NCBI GenBank assembly: GCA_029058455.1 | Contig: JAIDXU010000221.1 | Coordinates: 1 to 21,219, forward strand | DNA from: Paramuribaculum sp. | GTDB lineage: Bacteria > Bacteroidota > Bacteroidia > Bacteroidales > Muribaculaceae | Direction: 5' to 3' | DNA: 21,219 nt | Part shown: positions 15,520 to 21,219 of the stretch, piece after piece | Position numbering within the stretch: the stretch's first letter is position 1 | How the letters are laid out: every line of letters begins with the position of its first letter | Program-made: the position numbers and the translations under genes | The notes under the pieces: generated by a model | Seen by the model: only the letters and a program-made list of their open reading frames with translations | Databases searched by the model: none | Told to the model about the DNA's origin: nothing

Positions 15520-16492
15520 CGGCTGCCACAATCGAAGCTATATCATTATAGTCGCGGCCATCGAAGCGATAGGCTTCTTCGTTAATTTCAATAACCGCCT
15601 GTGCCGGGTTCTCATTCTCAACCGAGATTCCCCGGCGCTTCAGGGCTTTGCCAACCATCTCGGCGCGAAGTCCCGAGCCCTTGATATTAACATGACCGCG
15701 GCACACGTTGTCGATCATAAACTGACCGGCGGCGGGATCGAATCTCACTCCTTCACGTCGGAAACATCGGGCCATGTCGCCCGACAGAGAGAGGTCTTCG
15801 GGTGAACCTGTCTTTACGCCCTCGGCCTTGTTGATGAGCCATATACGGTCGGCTATCTGCAGAGCCAGCTCAACATCGTGGGTCGACAGAAAAACTGTCT
15901 TTCCACCTTCGTGACATAGCCGGGCTAACAACTGCATTATCTCTACCTTGCCGGGATAGTCGATAAACGCCGTCGGCTCGTCGAGGAATATCACCGGTGT
16001 TTCCTGAGCCAGCGCCTTGGCTATCATGGTTTTCTGTCGCTCACCGTCGCTTAGGGTGTGAATCATGCGGGTGCGCAGGTTTTCTATTCCTACCCGCTTT
16101 ATCGCCTCGTCGACGATTTTACGATCGTGGAGCGACATACGCCCGAAGAAACCGGTATAGGGGCTGCGGCCCAGCGCCACAAGCTCGTCTACACTCATGT
16201 TGGCTATATGTATTCGCTCGGTCAACACCACTCCTATCACCTTTGCCAGCTCATGGTCGGAATATTCGGTGATGTTGCGCCCGTTTATGATGATATTTCC
16301 CGAAAGGGGGCGAAGAAAGCCGCAAAGGGTTTTGAGCAGGGTTGATTTTCCCGCTCCGTTAGGGCCGAGCAGGCATGTCAGCTCGCCGGGAATGAGCGAC
16401 GCATTGATGCCGGAGGTCACCGTCGAGACATGGCGCCCGGAGCTGTAGCCGGTCGAAAGGTCAGAGATAATGATAGATGATCGGGGTGACAT
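15485..16492 (-). CDS. btuD: Cobalamin/siderophore ABC importer ATPase (BtuD-like)
   Basis: The 335-residue ATPase of a type II ABC importer. Walker A GPNGAGKST is at 43-51, the signature LSDGE at 147-151 and Walker B VIFLDEP at 167-173, followed by TAFIDYPGKVE. It starts 2 bp after the permease stop. The family norm is about 250 residues; the extra 80 at the C-terminus form a compact mixed region (KGSGLRAEMVGKALKRRG and onward) that I do not recognise. The B12 assignment rests on the riboswitch at the head of the locus; sequence alone would allow haem or siderophore. The 3' end overlaps ygiQ. Confidence 0.85.
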   Translation of the reverse strand: MSPRSSIIISDLSTGYSSGRHVSTVTSGINASLIPGELTCLLGPNGAGKSTLLKTLCGFLRPLSGNIIINGRNITEYSDHELAKVIGVVLTERIHIANMSVDELVALGRSPYTGFFGRMSLHDRKIVDEAIKRVGIENLRTRMIHTLSDGERQKTMIAKALAQETPVIFLDEPTAFIDYPGKVEIMQLLARLCHEGGKTVFLSTHDVELALQIADRIWLINKAEGVKTGSPEDLSLSGDMARCFRREGVRFDPAAGQFMIDNVCRGHVNIKGSGLRAEMVGKALKRRGISVENENPAQAVIEINEEAYRFDGRDYNDIASIVAAVSAFFDAEREN

Positions 16493-16494
16493 AT

Positions 16495-17529
16495 TCAGAT
16501 CTCGGCTTTACGTTTGTTAAACAACACCCACATCACCACCGGCGCGCCTACAAGCGCGGTGACCGAGTTGACAGGCAAAGCTCCGGCAAATCCGGGCATT
16601 CGCGCTATGAGATTGCAGAGCAGGGCGAGCGACGCTCCCGTCAGCAGGGAGGCGGGTAGAATGACCGCATGGTTTGAAGTGCGGAAAATGCCGCGGCAGA
16701 GGTGAGGAACGGCGAGGCCGAGAAACACTATCGGACCGCAGTAGGCTGTGACGATGGCGACCAATACGCCCGAAAAGCCTATCACCTTGATACGCGCGCG
16801 TTTGATGTTGAGACCGAGGTTGCGGGCGTAGGAATTGCCGAGCAACAGCAGGTTTAAAGTCTTTATCAGTAGGAAAGTGAGCGGAAGGATAATCAGCATT
16901 ATGAGGATAAACACCGTGGTCTGATTGCCCGACACTCGCGAGAAGCTGCCGAGACCCCACACCACATAAGCGCGTATATCTTCCTCGGCGCTGAAAAATT
17001 TTAGAACACCTATCACCGCATTAGCTATATAGCCTATCATAACACCCATGATAAGGAGGGTGACGTTGCCCCTAACCTTGCGGGCTACGAAAGCGATGAG
17101 GGCCAGAATCAGAAGCGAGCCCACAATCGCGGCAAGGGTTATAGTGACTTCGCCGATAACCCCGAGACGGCTCAACGCCACGCCGCCGATGTTGCCCGAC
17201 AGTAGCACCACAAAGGCCACGCCGAGACTCGCTCCGGAACTTATGCCAAGCACCGAAGGGCCCGCGAGGGGATTGCGGAACACCGTCTGCATAAGCAAAC
17301 CGCTCACCGCCAGCCCGGCTCCCGCCATTATAGCTGTAAGAGCCTGCGGCACACGCGACTTCAACACGATGTTGGTAGCCACGGCCGGCTCGTCGTGTGA
17401 TCCGGTGAGTATATTCATCACCGTTTCAAACGGTATCTCAACCGAGCCGAGCATGATGTTGAGTATGAAAAACACAACAATCGACGCGGCGGTGAGAATC
17501 ATGAGCAGACCGGTGTTGGAGCGTTTCAT
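16495..17529 (-). CDS. btuC: Cobalamin/siderophore ABC importer permease (BtuC/FecCD-like)
   Basis: A 344-residue permease of the FecCD/BtuC family with about ten membrane helices, forming the inner-membrane channel as a dimer. Visible family sequences are AGLAVSGLLMQTVFRNPLAG (about 73-92), VLGISSGASLGV, GPIVFLGLAVPHLCR and the closing NSVTALVGAPVVMWVLFNKR. The ATG overlaps the btuF stop in an ATGA arrangement and the ATPase follows after 2 bp, so the three subunits are tightly coupled. Substrate is assigned as cobalamin from the riboswitch context. Confidence 0.88.
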   Translation of the reverse strand: MKRSNTGLLMILTAASIVVFFILNIMLGSVEIPFETVMNILTGSHDEPAVATNIVLKSRVPQALTAIMAGAGLAVSGLLMQTVFRNPLAGPSVLGISSGASLGVAFVVLLSGNIGGVALSRLGVIGEVTITLAAIVGSLLILALIAFVARKVRGNVTLLIMGVMIGYIANAVIGVLKFFSAEEDIRAYVVWGLGSFSRVSGNQTTVFILIMLIILPLTFLLIKTLNLLLLGNSYARNLGLNIKRARIKVIGFSGVLVAIVTAYCGPIVFLGLAVPHLCRGIFRTSNHAVILPASLLTGASLALLCNLIARMPGFAGALPVNSVTALVGAPVVMWVLFNKRKAEI

Positions 17530-18677
17530 TTGAGCAGATGATAGTAAACCGGCTTATGATCGGGAAGAAGCTCGGGATGAAAAACATATATGAAGTCGGC
17601 CAATACCACTTCAGGCTCGACCGGCATACGCTCATAGAAAGGCACCTCGTTCATGTTGCAATATATCACGCCCCGGTGTTTCCATGCGTCAAAGTCGGTA
17701 TAACGGGTGTCGAGAGTCGCTAAGGCATCATAGCTGAAATCGCCGTCAAAACTGTTGACAATGCGCCAGTAGGGAGCTGAAACGGCGTTGCTGTAAACGG
17801 TTTCATAATCAAGTGTCACTCCTCCGCTCTCATTGTTGTCATCAAGAAAATAATCCGCACCGGCATCGGCAAACAATTGAGCCAAAAAGCTTTTGCCTCC
17901 CACAGCATACCAGTTGCCGCTTCTCATCTCTCCGCTGAACACTCTCGGTCGTTCAGCCACCGAATCGGCCTTGGCCTTAAGCTCGTTATATCTCCGCTCA
18001 ATGCCGTCGAAAGTTTCGTTAGCTAACGCGGCTTTGCCGGTCAGGAGTCCCACAACCTTGATCCATTCAGCCTGTCCCAGCGGGGTCAGCTCCTTATATC
18101 CGAGGTGGGGCATAAGCGGGAGATCGATATTTCTCAGAGCTTCATAGCCTCCGCGTTTAAAAGGAGATATAAGGATGAGGTCGGGATTGATCGACATGAT
18201 AATCTCATTGTCGAAGTTACCTTCAATACCTATTTTATGGGTCTGCTCCTTGCGCAGTCGCTCGTTCATTATGCTGTCATGTAGATGACGCGTCGAGGTA
18301 ATGCCCGTGACCCTGTCGGCCAGTCCGAGTTTCAGAAAATTGGATAGCTGGAGCGACGTCATGCACACCGCCGATTTCACCGGAATTTTTATGATGGTGC
18401 AGTTGTCGGGAATGTCTACGTTATAGTTGTCTTTTACAAGCGCGTAGCTGAATTTTTGGCTGTCGGAGTGCTGCGGGTCGGCGATTTCAAGCAGGGTGTA
18501 GCCGTCATGGTAGGAAACTGAGAATCCCTCGGCATGACGCGGCACTATGGTTTCAGCCGAATCAGTAGTCACAGTCTGATTGTCCGCAACAGAAGTCGAG
18601 GAATTTTTTGCGCCACATGACCACAGAAGCGATATCAGTGTCAGAGCGACAGCGGTTATTAGATATGGATGTTTCAT
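17526..18677 (-). CDS. btuF: Substrate-binding lipoprotein of the B12 ABC importer (BtuF-like)
   Basis: A 383-residue lipoprotein of the periplasmic-binding-protein 2 (BtuF/FhuD) fold. The signal peptide ends in the lipobox LWSC with Cys21. The residues after it (GAKNSS) are not acidic, so the protein should stay in the periplasm. The N-lobe has ADRVTGITSTRHL and the NPDLILIS strand; the long backbone helix AALANETFDGIERRYNELK follows; the C-lobe ends in EVVLADFIYVFHPELLP. It is longer than E. coli BtuF (about 266 residues), as is common for the Bacteroidetes type. It is coupled to btuC by a 4-bp overlap and lies 204 bp from the upstream lipoprotein gene. Cobalamin is inferred from context. 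Confidence 0.85.
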   Translation of the reverse strand: MKHPYLITAVALTLISLLWSCGAKNSSTSVADNQTVTTDSAETIVPRHAEGFSVSYHDGYTLLEIADPQHSDSQKFSYALVKDNYNVDIPDNCTIIKIPVKSAVCMTSLQLSNFLKLGLADRVTGITSTRHLHDSIMNERLRKEQTHKIGIEGNFDNEIIMSINPDLILISPFKRGGYEALRNIDLPLMPHLGYKELTPLGQAEWIKVVGLLTGKAALANETFDGIERRYNELKAKADSVAERPRVFSGEMRSGNWYAVGGKSFLAQLFADAGADYFLDDNNESGGVTLDYETVYSNAVSAPYWRIVNSFDGDFSYDALATLDTRYTDFDAWKHRGVIYCNMNEVPFYERMPVEPEVVLADFIYVFHPELLPDHKPVYYHLLK

Positions 18678-18773
18678 GACCGGGCTATTGGCTCAATGAT
18701 ATTATAACGTAATAAATGCCCTGTTTCTTATCCGGCAAGATAAGTTAATAAGTTTGGATAATCAAAATTGCAA

Positions 18774-18826
18774 GGGCGTGTTATAATTGAATATCTTGTT
18801 GAAGATTGAAAAATTATAACACACCC
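18774..18826. terminator. Intercistronic hairpin between lipoprotein gene and btuF
   Basis: GGGCGTGTTATAATT (18774-18788) pairs with AATTATAACACACCC (18812-18826), 14 of 15 positions, and the loop holds a small TCTT/AAGA stem. In the minus direction it is followed by TTGCAATTTTG, a modest T-run. It could stop part of the transcription so that the lipoprotein is made in excess over BtuFCD, or it could be a 3'-end stabiliser. No exact TAnnTTTG box lies between it and btuF. The remainder of the 204-bp gap holds only a short CTTATC/GATAAG repeat (18727-18744). Confidence 0.55.
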
Positions 18827-18881
18827 TCACAATCTGACGAAAAAAAGAATTATGGTTTGTAGGTCGGAGGTAGTGAAGCGA

Positions 18882-20150
18882 TTACTTCTTGATATTCTCC
18901 ACCACCCTGATCTGTTCGAAATAATATCCTGCGGCCATTGTGGCTCCGAGCGAGGTTTCGCCGGTAGTCACGTCATAGATATAGATCTGAGGCTTCTGGC
19001 CCTCGGCATCTACACCGATATAAGCTTTGTGGTTGACGTATGCCATGCGCGACGAGAAGCGGCCGCTGCTGTAAGCCAGACGTTTGCCATGATAGGAGAT
19101 GGGGGAATTGGCTTTTGTGACAACATCGATCACGGTGTAGTAGTGGCTGAAATCGTCGATGGCGGTGCCGAGCTGATCTTCACGGGCGTAGGCCACTACC
19201 TTGTTGTCGCCCACATACATCACCGAGATGAGTTTGCCGTCGGCGGTATATCCGTCATAGCTCTCGTCGAAAGATGTTGAGCCGGCGGGGATTTTCAGCA
19301 GGTGGCTGTGTTCTTTGCCGTCGGCATCTTCGTTAAAACAGGCCACATAGAGATTGTCGTTGCCGTCGATAAAAGTGGTTGTCTGGAGCAATTCACCATA
19401 AGCCGAGCCGACCATCTCACAGTCGAGAAAGCAGGGGGTGTTGCTTTCCACAGCCATTGTCTGAGGATTGATGACGGCTGTGATCATGGGAGTGACACGT
19501 TTGCTGCGCTTGCCGCCGCTCTTGGCATAATAGAAATAAAACAGCTTGTTGTCGGAGGCGCGATAGGTGAGAATACCCGAGGTGGTGAGAGCCTCGGCTT
19601 TTTCGGGCATGGTGATGTCGAGAGTGCCTTCGGCAATGATGGTCATGTCGTCGGCATTGAGCTTGGTCCAGATAATCTTGTCGCAGTCGCCGTTGGCCGC
19701 CATGATAACGAGGGTATTGTTGTCGAGCCACGCGTGGGTATATTTGCGGGTGGCATAGGTGTTGGTCTGAAAACGACGCTCTTTCACTACCTCGACTCTG
19801 TTGTCGGTGATGGTATATTTTGCGAATCGGTCGCCCGACACAGGCACCTGATAATAGTATGCCCCTTTGAGTATGGTTTCGAGCGAGAGAATTGAGTTGA
19901 CTTCTGTTCCTACACCCTGAAAAGTTATCTCGGGCTGATCGGAGTCGAGAGAGTTGAGGCTGCGCACAAGGGTCTGCACGTCGCGGGCCATGCCGCCGTG
20001 ACGGTCAAGAGCTACCCAAAGATCAAAATGATAGTCCTCGACGAGTGTGGGATCATCGGGCTCGTCTTTCTTGTCGTCGCTGCAGGCTGCAACCGAGATT
20101 GCAAGCATAAAGGCTAAAAACGGTAACAGCAGATGGGAAAACTTTTTCAT
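18882..20150 (-). CDS. Riboswitch-controlled surface lipoprotein, probable beta-propeller
   Basis: A 422-residue lipoprotein. I start it at ATG 20150 because MKKFSHLLLPFLAFMLAISV forms the signal peptide, ending in VAAC with Cys23; the upstream ATG 20195 would bury it. The residues after the Cys, SDDKKDEPDD, are strongly acidic, like the Bacteroidetes lipoprotein export signal for the cell surface. The mature part is rich in repeated beta-strand patterns ending with IYIYDVTTGE, suggesting a beta-propeller of the DUF4374 or BtuG-like kind. Its place directly behind a cobalamin riboswitch and ahead of btuFCD suggests corrinoid capture at the cell surface. Family membership is a judgement by eye. 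Confidence 0.72.
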   Translation of the reverse strand: MKKFSHLLLPFLAFMLAISVAACSDDKKDEPDDPTLVEDYHFDLWVALDRHGGMARDVQTLVRSLNSLDSDQPEITFQGVGTEVNSILSLETILKGAYYYQVPVSGDRFAKYTITDNRVEVVKERRFQTNTYATRKYTHAWLDNNTLVIMAANGDCDKIIWTKLNADDMTIIAEGTLDITMPEKAEALTTSGILTYRASDNKLFYFYYAKSGGKRSKRVTPMITAVINPQTMAVESNTPCFLDCEMVGSAYGELLQTTTFIDGNDNLYVACFNEDADGKEHSHLLKIPAGSTSFDESYDGYTADGKLISVMYVGDNKVVAYAREDQLGTAIDDFSHYYTVIDVVTKANSPISYHGKRLAYSSGRFSSRMAYVNHKAYIGVDAEGQKPQIYIYDVTTGETSLGATMAAGYYFEQIRVVENIKK

Positions 20151-20170
20151 GCTTGGTGTGGGATTATGAG

Positions 20171-20272
20171 TTAATTTATATTCAGATATGCGCACACCGC
20201 GGTCTTACCGCTGCCCTGACAGGGGCGGTTGATGCATGAGGATGTAAGGGAGGTGAAATAAAAAAGCCTCAT
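20171..20272 (-). CDS. 33-residue small ORF in the B12 leader
   Basis: An ATG-to-TAA frame of 33 codons on the minus strand. It opens MRLFYFTSLTSS and continues RPCQGSGKTAVCAYL. It ends 20 bp before the lipoprotein ATG and lies downstream of the cobalamin riboswitch. The GSGKT string imitates a P-loop but the peptide is far too short to be an ATPase. The DNA beneath it is itself structured: ACCGC/GCGGT and GCGGT/ACCGC pairings compete for the same central GCGGT. It may be a translated leader peptide, or the conserved element may be the RNA. I cannot name a family. Confidence 0.4.
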   Translation of the reverse strand: MRLFYFTSLTSSCINRPCQGSGKTAVCAYLNIN

Positions 20273-20434
20273 TGTCGGGGTGACCGGGTGGGTCGGTTAA
20301 TCGGTTAAACAATTCTTTGTCGGAGACCGGGCCGAGAACCCACAACTTGCAGTCGCCCTAATTCGACGGAAATCGAGGCGTATTGACAGGTTGTTTTGCG
20401 GCTTTATCTCCCGAAAACTACAAAACTATATGTT
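20273..20434 (-). other. Riboswitch expression platform and structured leader
   Basis: The 162 nt between riboswitch and small ORF. GTTTTG (20426-20421) can pair either with the 3' P1 strand CAAAAC (20440-20435) or with a downstream CAAAAC (20398-20393), so P1 formation and the anti-P1 hairpin exclude each other. Further on are hairpins GTCG/CGAC and GGG...CCC. GCCTC (20379-20375) can pair at long range with GAGGC (20270-20266), which is followed by TTTTTT. That could be a distant terminator, though its loop is about 100 nt. No gene is visible here. Confidence 0.55.
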
Positions 20435-20594
20435 GTTTTGGCCGGTCTTCTGACTTATCCCGCCCGGAGCGCCTTCCCATGACGGCTGTCACAGTGGCTT
20501 AATGCTTCGGGTTGTTGAGGGAATCACAGCAGCGGGTCTGTGCAGGATTCTCACCTGCTTCCCAATTGCGGGCCGAAGCCCGCTTTTCCAAAAC
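20435..20594 (-). promoter_or_regulatory. Cobalamin (B12) riboswitch
   Basis: On the minus strand the conserved parts occur in order. P1 is GTTTTGG (20594-20588) with CCAAAAC (20441-20435). Next is a GCGGGC/GCCCGC stem with a TTCG loop (20583-20568), then GGGAAGCAGGTGAGAATCC (20563-20545) and the ACAGACCCGC segment. The box GCCACTG comes near 20498-20492, and the B12 box AAGTCAGAAGACCGGCC is at 20456-20440. This is a complete aptamer. Ligand binding should lower expression of the lipoprotein and, through it, possibly btuFCD. The identity is secure; the mode of control is inferred. Confidence 0.95.
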
Positions 20595-20600
20595 GTGTGG

Positions 20601-20631
20601 CAAAGATAGACATATTTTCTTTAATCCCAAA
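20601..20631 (-). promoter_or_regulatory. Consensus promoter of the B12 uptake locus
   Basis: The minus strand has TTTG at 20631-20628, exactly 19 bp of spacer, and TATCTTTG at 20608-20601. This is a full match to the Bacteroidetes TTTG-N19-TAnnTTTG promoter. The start point should be near 20595, so the transcript begins at the P1 stem of the riboswitch with almost nothing ahead of it. Confidence 0.85.
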
Positions 20632-20650
20632 AACGGTAACAGATTTTTGT

Positions 20651-20696
20651 AAAAAAAACTGTGGTTTAAGCGACCATAGAGTCACTTAAACCACAG
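20651..20696 (-). terminator. Intrinsic terminator of rpsP
   Basis: CTGTGGTTTAAG (20659-20670) pairs perfectly with CTTAAACCACAG (20685-20696), and the stem continues as GAC/GTC after a mismatch. On the minus strand it is followed by eight T residues (complement of 20651-20658). It lies 30 bp past the rpsP stop and separates rpsP from the B12 promoter immediately downstream. Confidence 0.92.
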
Positions 20697-20726
20697 AGGG
20701 CTTTCTTGTAAATGTCTAAGCGCAGA

Positions 20727-21219
20727 TTATTCTGCAGCGGGAGCTTCAGCTTCACCTTCAGCGGCTTCGGCCTGAGCGGCAGCCTCGGCAGCTGCTTTTT
20801 CAGCACGTTTCTTAGCCACGAGTTCGGCTTTAGCTTTGTTTTTAGCCTGCTCATCAGCGAGACGCTCTTTCACAGCAAGCTCTTTTTTGTCGGCCATCGA
20901 AGCCTTGAGTGCGTCGATCGAAGCCTGTTTTTTCTGCTTCCAAGCGTCGAAACGGCGCTGAGCTTCAGCCTCGTCAAAAGCACCTTTCTTAACACCGCCC
21001 TGAAGATGTTTCATCAGGAGTACGCCTTCGTTTGAAAGGATAGTGCGTACGGTGTCGGTGGGGATAGCTCCGCAGTTGAGCCAATAGAGGGCTCTCTCAA
21101 AATTGAGGGTTATGGTTGCGGGGTTGGTGTTGGGGTTGTATGACCCGATTCTTTCAATAAACTTACCATCTCGTGGTGCCCTGCTGTCGGCAATCACGAT
21201 AGGATAGAACGCATAGTTC
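20727..21219 (-). CDS. rpsP: 30S ribosomal protein S16, 5' end outside the window
   Basis: The visible 163 residues begin [18 protein letters not shown], which is S16 from about its residue 14; the true start lies beyond 21219. S16 helps assemble and stabilise the body of the small ribosomal subunit. The core continues with [28 protein letters not shown] and [13 protein letters not shown]. About 95 residues follow, rich in Lys, Ala and Glu, ending [11 protein letters not shown] and probably helical or disordered. E. coli S16 is about 82 residues, so the tail doubles the protein; such tails are usual in Bacteroidetes. The gene has its own terminator. Confidence 0.97.
   Translation of the reverse strand, partial: NYAFYPIVIADSRAPRDGKFIERIGSYNPNTNPATITLNFERALYWLNCGAIPTDTVRTILSNEGVLLMKHLQGGVKKGAFDEAEAQRRFDAWKQKKQASIDALKASMADKKELAVKERLADEQAKNKAKAELVAKKRAEKAAAEAAAQAEAAEGEAEAPAAE

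Noticed and set aside
18852-19895. Plus-strand frames opposite the lipoprotein gene
   Set aside because: The minus strand has the signal peptide, lipobox and riboswitch upstream; the plus frames show only shadow-like composition.
20171-20195. Upstream ATG at 20195 as lipoprotein start
   Set aside because: It would put 15 polar residues before a good lipoprotein signal peptide; ATG 20150 gives a normal signal with Cys23.
20196-20216. GSGKT in the small ORF as an ATP-binding P-loop
   Set aside because: The peptide is only 33 residues and cannot form a P-loop NTPase; the match is more likely a by-product of the hairpin sequence.
1-21219. CRISPR arrays, prophage, insertion sequences or tRNA genes
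   Set aside because: I saw no regularly spaced repeats, transposase or phage proteins, and no cloverleaf-like segment on either strand.

Overview
The window looks like chromosomal DNA of an anaerobic gut-type member of the Bacteroidales. A Muribaculaceae-like organism is my best guess, but the family is inference. The evidence is: repeated TAnnTTTG promoter elements (the Bacteroidetes -7 box) in front of genes that lack Shine-Dalgarno sequences; ribosomal protein S16 with a long Ala/Lys/Glu-rich tail; lipoproteins of the Bacteroidetes type, one with an acidic surface-export signal after the lipidated Cys; and protein families typical of that order. I see no tRNA, rRNA, insertion sequence, CRISPR array or prophage.

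Layout. 198-2036 (+) is an MsbA-like ABC exporter, meeting tail to tail with the yicC-gmk-nadD operon (4127-2026, -). tsaB (4223-4942, +) diverges from yicC. A compact minus-strand operon (7106-5035) encodes an ABC ATPase, a six-helix membrane partner and a YtrA-type GntR repressor; a 24-bp palindrome just upstream of the first start codon is its probable operator. 7282-8688 (+) holds a SagB/nitroreductase-type flavoprotein and a potassium-channel-like protein with an altered selectivity filter. A 190-nt stretch (8742-8935, -) has its own promoter-like box, hairpins and terminator but no reading frame, and is a candidate small RNA. A PhoB-like response regulator and histidine kinase (11130-9000, -) diverge from uvrB-ygiQ (11428-15519, +).

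The right third is a vitamin B12 uptake locus on the minus strand. A consensus promoter (20601-20631) feeds a full cobalamin riboswitch (20594-20435). A long structured leader with a competing anti-P1 hairpin follows, then a 33-codon small ORF (20272-20171), a probable surface-exposed lipoprotein (20150-18882), and btuF-btuC-btuD (18677-15485). The lipoprotein would capture or hand over corrinoid at the cell surface, and BtuFCD would carry it across the inner membrane. The TonB-dependent outer-membrane receptor is not in this window. The window ends inside rpsP (S16), which has a strong terminator separating it from the riboswitch promoter.

The genome is tightly packed here. There are three ATGA stop/start overlaps (gmk/nadD, membrane protein/gntR, btuF/btuC) and two convergent gene pairs whose coding regions overlap (exporter/nadD by 11 bp, ygiQ/btuD by 35 bp).
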